A stretch of DNA of 64,000 nucleotides from Steinernema hermaphroditum (taxonomy: Eukaryota; Nematoda; Chromadorea; Rhabditida; Steinernematidae), in assembly GCA_030435675.1 (NCBI GenBank), contig CM059622.1, forward strand, positions 15,500,001-15,564,000, read 5' to 3'. The position numbers and the translations under genes are program-made. Within the stretch, counting starts at the first letter, position 1, and every line of letters begins with the position of its first letter. A model generated the notes under the pieces. That model saw nothing but the letters and a program-made list of their open reading frames with translations. It did no database searches and was not told where the DNA came from. Shown piece by piece: positions 9,934 through 21,270 of the stretch.

Positions 9934-12900
9934 ATATCTACCTCAACGCTGCGATGATCTATTATGACGAGTACTGTGTGTTCTCCTCATCTCCACCACG
10001 CGCTTTGTCTTCAGCGAATCATCGCCGTCTCACCGGCGTTTTTGCGGCCTTCTGACGCTCCACTTGATCGTCGTTCCAATCACCGCGGCGGCGACGAAAA
10101 TAGCGAACGAAGGCGGCGACGCGAACGGTTCGATTGATTTTCGCGATGTTGCGTGTGCTATGACGCCTTCCCGCAGCGCCTAATGCCGTACAATAATCGA
10201 CGATTTCGCGTGGTTTCACCGCCATCATCGCCATTAAAGCCCCTAGCCGATCCCTTCAGAAGCGTTCGGGCTTCGATGGGATGCTCCGCGGTGTAATTAA
10301 TCGTGGCGACGGCGTCGGCAACGTAGCCGGGGGGCAATATCCCGGCTAATCTGCCCCGACGGAGCCGTCCGAGTAGCCAGGGCAGTTAGTCCTTGCAGTG
10401 GTCTTCGCATCGTCGTCGTCGTCCGAGCGGTTTAGAGCGCCGCCGCGCAACGCGCATAATTTATCGGCTTATTGATTGCATCGAAGGCGAAAACGAGGGA
10501 AGATGGGCGCCTTCGTCGGCTTTGTTCTTCTCCGCCGGAGAATGTTTGCCTCTCCGGGGCGCTAGATGAGTCATCTGTGGAGCGCTACGGCCTCCATTTT
10601 CGGGATTCCCATTTTGCGTCAATCGCTAAGTCCGCTGACTAAGACGATGTTTTCCACTGAACCTCGGCTATTTGTGTCCTGCACCTGTCATTCAATTAAC
10701 TCGTTTCCGATGGATGCATTAGAGTGGAAAATTGATTTTGAAGATATTTTCGTCTTTACTGCGAACACACTGTGTTTTCCTGAATGTGGTTAGATCTAGC
10801 CTTCTGTGAATGCTGGATTCTTTAAATTATCCGGGCGTTCCACATGCTATTCGTGCCCAATTAATTCCCTTCCAATGAGTTTGTTGGAGCGCAGTTTTAT
10901 GGAGATCGATTTTCGAGGCTATTTTCGGCTTAGCGCAGCACTGGAAGCCTGTTTTGGATGTTGATTGACCGAATTGTGGCGGATCGTCGGCTGGAAAACT
11001 ATCGATTTTCTATGAGCGATCGTATCTATCCCTTCATGACCGAACCTGTGATATTTACTGAATGACTTTCTGCGTGAACATTTGATCTTCTACTGTTTGG
11101 ACTTGGGTTTGTATTTGGCTACATTTTCCGTCGAATTGTCGTGAACCCCAGGCTAGATTTTCGTCACTTGTCCTCTGTTTTTATGTCCCTGGCTACACTC
11201 CCTAAAGGGAAGGCTTCCAAGTGTCGGATGCGGATCGGACTGGGCTTTAATTTAGCTATATTTAGCTTAACAGAAGACAGGTCAGGCATGTTCTTGGATG
11301 CTATCTCGTTCGCTGTACTTTATGTGCCTTCCTTTGTATTAAAATGACCGTGCACCCGTGCCCTGACTCGTGCCATGAACCTAACAATGGAAGGCCTTAT
11401 TGGAAGGAAGGCCCCTAGTTGTCCTTATTGTAGCTCTGCACATCATCACACCACACCACCAAAGTTCAACCCGACCTATGGCAATTGGATGTTCCATATC
11501 ATTTGATATACACCCATTGCTCTGACCATCTGCCGCGCCTTACATCACTACATGAAGGTCCAGGCTCGCTTATCAGGGTCACTTTCCCCGGCTGATAAGC
11601 TATTTCTGGGTCTTCCGCCCTGAGTGACCATGTCCGTTGTTTACCACATTCGAATCGGGTCCAAAAGACAAGCGCCTTTGTATTCAACTCTCATAAGTAG
11701 CCCTATTCATGCTCTTTTTCTGCAGAAAGCACTGCTAATTAGCTTTTCTGATTTCGACGGCTTTTTTATTCGAAAATAGACTGAGAACACATCTCTTCCT
11801 ATAGCCACTAAAGTCATCATTTCGCTCGGACGCTAATTAGTTTCCAGCCACTTCCCTTATTACTTTCTTGGAATCGCCGTCGCCTGAAGGCGAATGCCCT
11901 TTCGAGTCGCATCGATCCGCTTTTTTTTGGCCGTCGGCCCCGTGGATCGCTTTATGACCGCCACTTTCGCTCCTATTCTTCTTCTCCTGCTGCCACTTCC
12001 TGAGTCAAGAGTGCTCGTATGCATTCCCCGATGGATGGGCGCGACGCGTTTTTCGTGAATTTCCGAAAAGAGTCAGTCTGTCCTAAGCTGACTAAGTGGG
12101 GCCGTGCACTTCTGGGCTTAGAGTGTTTCTAATCGGATTTCAAAAGTGGAGTTCAGCTTTGGAGTGGGATACTTGTCAAATCAGTCTTGGTGTTAAAAAC
12201 AGGCATGTTGAAGCTCTGTTTTCCAAGAATGCGCAAACATTAACGTCATGTAATGCCTGATGACTAGACTACGATAATCCTTCCGCTTTCAACATTCTTG
12301 GCATTCTGGATAACAAGAAGCGTGTGACCTTTGTGGATTAGGATTAGCACAGGGATGGGTTTGGACTTGAGAATAAAGGAAATGACGAGATCGGAGTGAG
12401 AAAACAGGTCAGACGAAGGAACTTTCTTCAGATCGAGTTGAAAATTGGCACACAGGTAGGGAATGCATTATGAATGTTAATCCCTAAGGTCCGTCGGATT
12501 ATACGCACAACTGAGCATGTAAACATTCTTCAAAAGTTACATTCAAATGGCTATAGCCAACTTTGCCAATATGGGTGGTGCTGCCTTAGTGGTCGAACTG
12601 GGTACTGTCTTGGCTCCCATTTTCCAGGTCCGGGTTCGAATCCCATCCCAGCCATGTGTTTTACTGTTATCCGTTTCGCGTGCTGAGATGATCACCAAAG
12701 GCACACAAGGTTGACCCTTCTGATCATAAAACTTTCGTGGTAGGTTTGACAGTATTGCCCATATTGGTTAGGACGTGACTTTCGGCGTCTGTTTACATGG
12801 TTTATAGGAATAGAATACTACAAAAAACGAGACCCTATTCACAAAGGTAGCAGACGAGGAAGTAGGTCATATGCGTAGGTTTGGGGCGTGGGATTAATGC

Positions 12901-14887
12901 GCGGTTCTTTGTAACCATGAGAACCCAACAGCAGTGCCTAGAAGTTGAATGAATTCTGTCTACGTTCTGTTGTTTTCGTAAGCCAGGTGCAATGAAATCA
13001 TTTGTGAATTCCACACATATGGATACTACTGTATCGTCATTGCTGATCTTGCATGAATTAGAAGAACTACTGTAGGTTTCAAGTATCAAGTAACCTTAAT
13101 CACTATCTTGTTTTCCATCCAAACTTTGTTATTTCACGCACGTTTTATGTTTATAGTGTATGTCTATGATGATTATAACGTGCAATAAGCCAGTTGCGCA
13201 GTCTGCTATGATGGGCAAACATGCACTTGTGATTACACTTGGACAGACTAGTCTCGGAGCAAAACACGGTAGAAAGCGTCGGGTTACCGCTGCACTTTTT
13301 TTATTTCCTCAAATAAATAGGTGTGTATATCAAAACAACACATAGTGACTATCAAGCATCCCTATCGAGATTGTTCAGTATATGATTTCCGGTCTTCCTA
13401 ACCAAATAGCCGCTCTTCTAATGTGGACATGCGTCCATTGTGCAAATATGAAGTAGCTAACTAATAAGGTCTTGCAGAAAATCAGATGAATGTCTTCATC
13501 AGCTGTCTTCAGGCTGTCACATGACCGCCAGGACTGCTTGACTTCCAAATTTAGATATAAACAAAAGAGGGCACATTGTTGGAGCCTGGGTTGGATTGTA
13601 CAAAAGGACAGAAGTAAAAGAGTAGGGTCCGGGATTGCTAGATGAATGTAATACCAATAGCTGGGACAGTAATCACAGTTTAAGATGAATATGAACACCG
13701 GTCGTTTGGTCATGAATGGAGAAATTGACGACCTTTCCAGTTAGAATTGTTTGTCAGGTATGGTAAAGATGCGGCCAATAGAACACCCGTTTTGGTGTTC
13801 CATCTTTGGACTCTTGGATATTGAATTTGAATTTGGAAGACATGAAGGAGTGTTGGAAAATAAACCTATGTATCGGATTGCGATAATGAAAACGGACTTC
13901 CTTGTAAACATCACATATTCATCCGCCTTCATTGTATGCGTTATGTTGGTTCTTTTGGACATTAGGGTGGGGTGTGAACCTCCCCTCTGATGCAGACTTT
14001 CTTCACTATATTCTGTATTCCAATTACCGAAAGGTCCATGACCCTCATCAACCTATCTCTCCGTTCCATCTTCTCACTTTTTCACACTTTCGACATGTTC
14101 CTATTTCGCTTTTTTCCGAACCAGTTCCCTACTATCTCCAACATCATCTTCGCCGATCACTTTCCGTACAGCACGGCGTCCTTTGGTCTCCGTGACTCTT
14201 GCCAACTTCTGGCCGTGATTCACTATTTTCAAAATCGGATTGTGTTTCGTCGCCGCCGTCGAAGCGAACAGCTGTCCGCAGGCGGCAGGTGCACCTGAGG
14301 TCCTATCTCCCGCACCCCTCCAGCAGATGTCCGTTCCCGTGGCGGCGGCGAAATTTAATTTGGAACTCGGGAGTCGCGCGTCACGCGCCACACACGCACT
14401 TCCGTTCGTGTCTAATATCGCTTAAGTCCTGGCGACGACGCACGTACTTGTTTTCTGCGGCGCCTCGCACCAACGTTCGCGATGTGTTTGTTGGCTTTTG
14501 ATGTACGAAAAGTTGCGCTAATTGAGGTACTTTTGGCGACCCGATGGGCATGATTAGCTGAGACAAACACGCATATTTGGAGTTGTGGTCTTAGCAGGGG
14601 AGGGGCTGTCTAGACAGATGTGCAATGAGGGCTGTACTAATAGTTTCGAGAAATGAAAACTTTCTGAGTCAGTCATGCTTGTCCATTTCCAAGGTAGACG
14701 GTATTGATGTTTATCCAAGCGTAGGTAGCCTGCAATCTTTAAGTGGATGGTTATGTCTCCTTTTGTTCATTTTTTATTTGTTTTTCAATGGCCTAGCTAT
14801 GGACATTCCCCTATCCCTACGGATATTGGTCATAGGACCCTTTTTATTCGAATCTAACCCTATCGGTCCCGAGGCATGGTGGCAGTA
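9934..14887. other. Long non-coding stretch with CpG-rich patches
   Basis: No gene could be supported. CpG-rich patches lie at about 10.02-10.56, 11.86-12.06 and 14.13-14.47 kb; their ORFs show no family motif, and several overlap in different frames. They may be regulatory or non-coding exons of the MAST gene downstream, or of an unseen RNA. A tRNA-like fragment is listed separately at 12.57 kb. Confidence 0.45.
12572..12654 (+). repeat. tRNA-like sequence (Pol III A and B boxes)
   Basis: TTAGTGGTCGAACTGGG resembles an A box and GGGTTCGAATCCC is a perfect B-box/T-loop. The anticodon arm does not fold cleanly and the acceptor ends do not pair well, so this is a tRNA pseudogene or SINE head of a different family from the tRNA-Thr type. 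Confidence 0.55.
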
Positions 14888-15756
14888 CAGGGTGGCGCAT
14901 AAATACTGTAAGTGGGTCAAACTTTTCAATTTGTCCTGCTTTTTCGCCTTTTTGTACCACTTCTGTTGTTATATTCGTGTTCCTCGTTCTTTTTTGATCT
15001 AGGATGACTGTTTCCCCTGTTATTTTTCTCCTTGCCCCTTCGACAAAATGGTGTCCCAAAATGACCGTTTTGCTACCATCGCTGATTAAAAGTGTGGAAT
15101 GCCGATTCCGGAAATTGAAAAGTTAAGGAAATTCCATTTTTTTCAAGTCCAGAGTTTTGTCGAACACTTTCAAGAGACAGGAGGAATCACTGTTTGCCAA
15201 ATAAGTGGAAGACCGAGAACAGTCCAAAACAGCAAGGACCACAGAAGCCATTTGGAACAAGATCAAGCAGAATCTGGTCATATCCATAAGAAAACTGGTC
15301 GAATAACAGGGAGTCATTGAGGGATCGCAGAGAAAATTTGTGAAAAGAAAATCGCGGACTCGACTCCTACAAGATGACATACATCTAGCTCTTGGACGAT
15401 CAAAATGAAAGCCGTAAGACAGGACAAGTGTTGGAAGATAAAGGTCGAAGTCCGCGGAGGGAGCATCCAGAAAATCCTGTTCTCGGATGAGAAGATTTTC
15501 ATCGTTGATCCGGTGCGAAACACCCGGGATCACTGTGAACGTCTTCCGAAAGGCTCTCCCCGCAACGTCACCATCGAAAAGAGCCATTTCCCAAAGTCCA
15601 TCATGGTTTGGGCCGGGGTTTCTGGACTTGGGAACGTAGAGCTCGTTTTCTTCGACGCCAATGAAAAAAAAGGTGACCTGCCATGGCGAGAACTGCCGAA
15701 ACCTGGTTCTGAACGGCGTGGTGAAATCCTGGACCAAAATCCTGGGCGCCACCCTG
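14888..15756 (+). mobile_element. Deleted Tc1/mariner-like transposon with TA duplication
   Basis: Ends are CAGGGTGGCGC (14888-14898) and GCGCCACCCTG (15746-15756), each flanked by TA, the target duplicated by Tc1/mariner elements. Inside, plus-strand fragments resemble a mariner transposase: an N-terminal helix-turn-helix-like part (FVEHFQETGGITVCQISGRP, about 15150-15230) and the catalytic core ILFSDEKIF (first Asp of the DDE/D triad) followed by SIMVWAGVSGLG. Frames shift several times and the remainder of the catalytic domain is absent, so it cannot be autonomous. The element is 869 bp, shorter than typical full mariners (about 1.3 kb). Confidence 0.75.
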
Positions 15757-15778
15757 TATACAGGTTGGTGCCAGTCTG

Positions 15779-15850
15779 TCTTGTGGCTCATTGCGAACGC
15801 GCCTGATTAGTAATCACTCGGGGTCGGTTCGACGCCGGCCTCGGTCCTAA
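15779..15850 (+). repeat. tRNA-Thr-derived SINE head, copy 2
   Basis: TTGTGGCTCATTGCGAACGC then GGTCGGTTCGACGCCGG: same A-box and B-box order as the other copies. It begins about 22 bp after the mariner-like right end. Confidence 0.8.
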
Positions 15851-18340
15851 TTTAATCTGCTGTCTCAATTTAATGAAATTCGAGTTTTCACAACTGTCAA
15901 AAACGAAACGCTCTTCGATGAATATTCCGATGGACAGAAAAGCATGCACACAGACCAGAATTCGGTGTGGATATCCTGTGAATTATAGAAGGGACCTTGA
16001 TGTTTGATGTCGTATGTTTTTGTGTTCATCTTGAAGAAGCAAAAATAAAGTAAACGCCATGTTTTTCAACATGTAAGTGCACTAAATTCAATTTCTCGAT
16101 GAAAAATCGACGAGTAGTGCTACAACGTTCCTATGCATAGAACTTATGGAATGTTTTTTGGTCGTAATGAACGCCTAATACAGAAAAGCTTGCCTTTCCT
16201 GATTTACTAGTCAGAAAAGCGTTCCCAGAAAAGCCAATTTTAAGTCTTCGAAGGTGCCTCCATTGCTAATTTTCTTCCCCCCCCCCCCCCATGACGACTA
16301 CCTTGGGACCTTCAGTTTGTGTCGATCATTGGCGCCTTGTCGCTTTAAATAGGTTGCTCTACCAAGAACTAACGAAGTTCGTCGTCACCCCGTGGATAGC
16401 AGAATTTTTGAACAAAAATGGGTAGTATCAGGGCTACTAGTGGAACCGCTATATTTCCTTGTTCCCAAGGTAGCCTACATGAAGAACGATCTTCGATCCT
16501 CCACTATTCCATCTTGTTTTTGTTATCCAAAGAAGCCGCTCTTAGAAGAGTGCAATTTTCTAGTAACCCGAAATTTAACGATAATTATACGTGCAACTAA
16601 TTGGGACGCTGTTTTTACTGCTCAAATAGTGGTTCATCTAATGGGCACCTTCAGATTCTGCCGATCTCTGGCGCCTTAGCAGCTCAAGAACTAACGAAAT
16701 TTGTTGTTTATTAACTTATTTCTAGTGTGAGTGATTTCAAACGCATGGATACTGTGCGAAACAGGCTACATACATATATGATACATTCCTGGGCGGGGTG
16801 CACTGTTGGCGTGCCTTTGTTGTTTATCAGTGTCGTTAATTTCAAACGATGGATAAACAGGCAAGTTACTGTGGACTATATCCACCTTACAAGTCGCTTT
16901 TGGTGATCCTAGGGTTCAAGTTTCAGCTGTAAAAGACTATGACCTGCCCAGTTGTCTTTAGTCTTTGGTTGTTTCTTTCTCGGGATCTATTCAGAAAGCC
17001 CACTTCTGAAATTGCCCAAAATTACATTCCGGAAATGTAATTAGCCCTTCCCCATCTTTCTTGTCCACTGATTGTGCATGCACTTGGCGGAAAATACCGC
17101 GATCAGTGAATATGTATCGGCCTGCATGAGATCTCTGGTCGAGGCTAATCGTGTATTGATAAGTTTTCTACTCTCCTTCACACGATAATCATATCAAATA
17201 TTAACATGTTTGTTTGCGTTCATCTAATCCAATTTAGCGAACATTTCAAACATGGGCACTTTCTTGACCTAGTTGCCCTATAAGGACATCCATTGGTATC
17301 TAGGGGAAGTGCACTTCCCCTTGAACGCTTATTTATATGTCTGGATTTCAACGTTTACAGACGCTTTCTTTTTAGTCTTTGTTCCTTCACCCTATCGGGA
17401 ACAGTGAAATATTCATGGAATTTCGCTAATTTTCGTCCGTCTTTCGAGAGACTTCTTTGCATTTGGGAGCGTCTTAAGTAGAAAAGGACGAAATTTTGTG
17501 TTCAGTCGTTGGTGTTCCAAGTTGAAAGGCGCCTTATCTGTAGATTCCAGCTTGTACGGCGGCTTCCTCTTGCGCACGATCTATCTAGGAACTGGAAGAA
17601 GACTTTATCTTATGTAGGGTTATCAAATGCTTAAAAATCCTATCCAAAAATATCGAGTCAACTGTTCGATGTTCGAAAATCTTATGATCCTACGCCATAA
17701 ACCACTTCCTACAATCCCAGATTGGTCTCACTAGAGTGCTGTTGAGGTCGTTGCCATGAAGATCAATGTTATTTAAAGTCCAGTTCAACGTAATCTTCTC
17801 GTATTCAAATTGTTTTTGAGAATGACCTCAAGTTGTTTTTGGATTGGCTTATTTCTGTCATTTTGAAAGTTCGTTATTCTAGAAAGGACACCAAGGAGAT
17901 CGTGACGACATGCTGTATTTTTCTTATATTTCATTTTTTGCCCTTATCGACCAATAATATTTAAATATGTGAGAAACTAAGGACATGTGAGAACTCCTGC
18001 TAAGGAAATTATTACTGGGAACAATGGAAATTATTTCAGTTCTTGAAGTTTGTTTGCCATTTTCTGTGTGATTCTTCTGAATGCTTTTCATTCAGTTTTT
18101 AGATTTGTTTCTTGGGCGGTATTGTCTGCTGCTATCGTAGTTTGTTAAAGCCAGGAATTAAGACGATGAGAGCGTGAATCAGGTGGTCTCAAAATAAGCG
18201 CGATTTCGCCTACTTTACGAGCTACTGTAGCGACAAGATTTACGAAAAAAACCGTTTTTTATCCAAACATAACGCGATAAAAGGATGGATGGCCTGCCGG
18301 TCTCAACGGCATAGCGGCAGTTAATCGATCTATTGGAAAT
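15851..18340. other. Region without a supported gene
   Basis: AT-rich, with a C14 homopolymer at 16277-16290. Short ORFs (for example plus 16392-16679) show no family motif or splice context. Confidence 0.5.
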
Positions 18341-18415
18341 GTCTTTGTGGCTCATTGCGAACGTGTCCGAATTGTAATCGGTCGGTGTGGGTTCGATGCC
18401 GGCCTCAGTCCCGAA
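18341..18415 (+). repeat. tRNA-Thr-derived SINE head, copy 3
   Basis: GTCTTTGTGGCTCATTGCG (A-box region), AATTGTAATCGG, GTGGGTTCGATGCCGG (B box) and CTCAGTCCC. This is the best-preserved plus-strand copy. An A/C-rich tail (AAACAAAACAAACAC near 18470-18490) follows and may be the SINE 3' end. Confidence 0.82.
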
Positions 18416-18494
18416 TTTTGTGTGATGTTTGAAACCGACTGGTGATCGAGTGCGGCCGCTCCTCTGCGAACAAAACAAAACAAACACAATCAAA

Positions 18495-19732
18495 CCAATG
18501 AACCCATCGAGGCTGTCTGCCGATCCGAATGATGACTACCTTATAGGTGTTGGTTTTGTTTTGTTTTTTGTTTAATGTTCCAACCCAACCTATATCGAGG
18601 CAAACGAGCGAGTGTTATTTGAACTACCATTATTATTATAGTACAAAATTCTATTACATTTATGAAATATTAGACCAGTATTGTTGTAAAGCTGTAGATT
18701 AGCCTTTTTCATACATATTGGCACGGAACCATTCCGAATATGTTCTTTTTCCCATTCCATTGGTTTTTCTTTCATAGTGCATTGCTGTATTATGTCGCAG
18801 ATTAACCAAAAAATGTCCTCAAACTTCAGAACGATTAGGCGAGCAATGAACCCGTCGGTGTTTACATAAGTGCCCAGCACTAAGTTCATTTTTTCATCAT
18901 TGTCCAAGCTGTTAAACTTAGCACAAGGACAAACGACATTGTGACGTCGAGCAGCTTTAAGCTTTGTCGTATTTCGAAAGTTCATTTTCTTCTACTTCTT
19001 CATTCTTAGTAGGAATAAAGGAGTAGACGAAAATTCGTTTTGGCCAAAGAACTGAATGCGGCCATAATTTTTCGTTCCCGACCAAAACAGCTTGCTGACA
19101 TCAGACCACTTTCTGCAAAACAACCCATTGGCAGCTGTTAAAAGGCGGCCAATTTTGCTATTTGCTGACGTAGTGTTTTTTTCGTGGGACTGACGTGGCT
19201 GTCGTGTGGCTCTCCAATCGTCTAAATGCTCTATTTTGCTCGCTTTTCCAAACGCAGCCTTTGGTCTCGGCGTGCCAGAGCGTGATGACAAACTCGATTT
19301 CGATGACTAAAACGGTGGATCACCACGCTTTGTTTTTCGACCTAAAGTTTACATTCTGTGAAAGCCTTCTTCGTGGAACGCCTCTATTTTGCCCAGTCCA
19401 GGTGTTTCCGACCTCTTAACACTCTCGACTCGCGCGCTGTTTACGTCTCAATCCTTGTTTGTGGCCGCGCGTTATCTTAGTACACTTTCCATTATCGACG
19501 CTTCAATTGACGTTTCACACAGGCGTGACTAAGATTCGTCCTTTGCGACGATGACTTAATTCCGCATGTGTAATTTGAAACGTTGTTTTCGAGAGAAGGG
19601 CGATCGGCGGTCAGTCGTCATGTTGCCTGATTCATTTGAGGATAATCGTAAACAGAGAATGAAGTGAGTGTTCCTTGACGAATGGACATCAACTGGTCTT
19701 CTCAGTTTATGAAGTTGAGTCAGGCTTGGCTT
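18495..19732. other. Region without a supported gene
   Basis: ORFs at minus 18590-18985 and 18992-19291 lack recognisable motifs. Nothing else seen. Confidence 0.45.
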
Positions 19733-20645
19733 TGAGATCTACGGCGTATAACAGTCGGGGTTAGGGAGTGTTGGATGGAACGGATCGCGCTATTATATCG
19801 CTGGCTTTATTTTATTCGTAGGGAGGGAACTGTACGGTGAGGAGTGTCTCAGATTCTGGATATAGGATTACAGAATTGAAGAGCCTTCTTAGTGGTTCAT
19901 ACTCATAGCTGTGACCCTATCATGACTGATTTTTACCAGCGATATGTACAACCTGCGTTGAAATGTTGAAATGTGTGTATCTCCTGGCTCTTAACTCGTG
20001 TCCATGTCGCTTTTTTTAACCTCGATGGCTTCATATCTGACTCAAATGTGTATTCTCCTTATATAAATTGAAGAGATTACTTGAAGATTTAACTTTTGGC
20101 ATTTTTCATGTTGCTGATCTTTCTTATGTACACCATACTGCCGCAATTAAGATCTGCGGTGTAGAACAGTGAGGGTTAGGGAATTCTGGGTGGAACGGAT
20201 CGCCCTACCTATTCCTTCATTTTATTTGTAAGGAAGGAACTGTTGGGTGTCTTGGATTCTGGATGTGACCCTAACATTTGCATTTTTTAGTCATCTAAAA
20301 CAGTCTGTCTTGGACGGAGGTTGTTGGTTTTGAGAAGTTAGAGGGCCGCCTGACGACTGACCTGATCCACAAAAATGCCTTTATACATTATTCACTTTGA
20401 TCTCTTGGATGAACGCTTCAATATCAGCAGCGATATCTACAACCTGCGGAATGTTGAAATGCCTGTATCTCTTGACTAGTGTCAAAGCCGCTTTTTTTGA
20501 ACCTCGATAGTTCCATGTCCGACTCAAATGACTCGCCTAGCCGTACTTTCTCCTTATTTAAATTGAAGAGATTACAAAAAAAAACGAATTTTTGGTATAT
20601 TTCATGTTGCTGATCTTTCTTATTTGCGTGGTATTGTGGCAATTG
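19733..20645. repeat. Diverged tandem duplication
   Basis: The block starting GATCTACGGCGTATAACAG (19736) recurs as GATCTGCGGTGTAGAACAG (20151). Its later part (TGTATCTCCTGGCTC, about 19.98 kb) recurs near 20.46 kb, as does ATTTTTCATGTTGCTGATC at 20.10 and 20.60 kb. The offset grows from 415 to about 490 bp, so indels have accumulated. Confidence 0.75.
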
Positions 20646-21270
20646 CGTAATTGCCATGGTGAGTATAATAGCGTTTAGGGATGCATTTACGTAGTATTGT
20701 CAAATATTGGCCGACTTAGTTCCCCTTGTGAGCGCATGTTTACACAAAGAAGCCATACTGACAGCCTGTGTCTCCTTCTCAGATTTTCCCTTTTTAGATA
20801 TGCCTAGATACCCATTGTTCAGTTCAAATCATGCGTAGACTATTTTCCAATACGAATAGTAACCATTATTAGCGCTACACACCCAAATATATCTAGGAAA
20901 CGGCCCAATGAGCTGTGGGAGAGGAGGCGAACTTGATCAGCCTAATAAAGGCGGGTCCTAATCCAAGCCGGGCTTTCCCTAATTAATGTGAAATATGAAT
21001 ACAGGACTCGTCTCCTAAGCTAAGCCTAGGCCACGCTTGAAGATGGACATATCACTTCGAAGCTGATGAGATCGGCTCCCAGTTGGTCCGGTACCCATTT
21101 GCTAAGTGGTATTCAACACTACGGTAGATTGTCATGTTTGCTATAACTAGTATGTTCGTGCGATCTCATGGCGACTTTCTTCATATAATCGCGTCCTTGT
21201 TCGCCCTAGTAACCAAGCTCTTCGCTTCAGGGTGTTTGCCTGAAAGTCCTTTTCTACCCAAAAGGATTTA

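Noticed and set aside
13990..14501. CpG-rich overlapping ORFs as an upstream MAST exon
   Set aside because: No MAST signature and no convincing splice donor in a frame that joins exon 1, which has its own ATG and an upstream in-frame stop.
15123..15791. 222-aa minus-strand ORF
   Set aside because: Antisense of the mariner-like transposase remnant; the plus strand carries the recognisable SDEKIF and MVWAGVS motifs.
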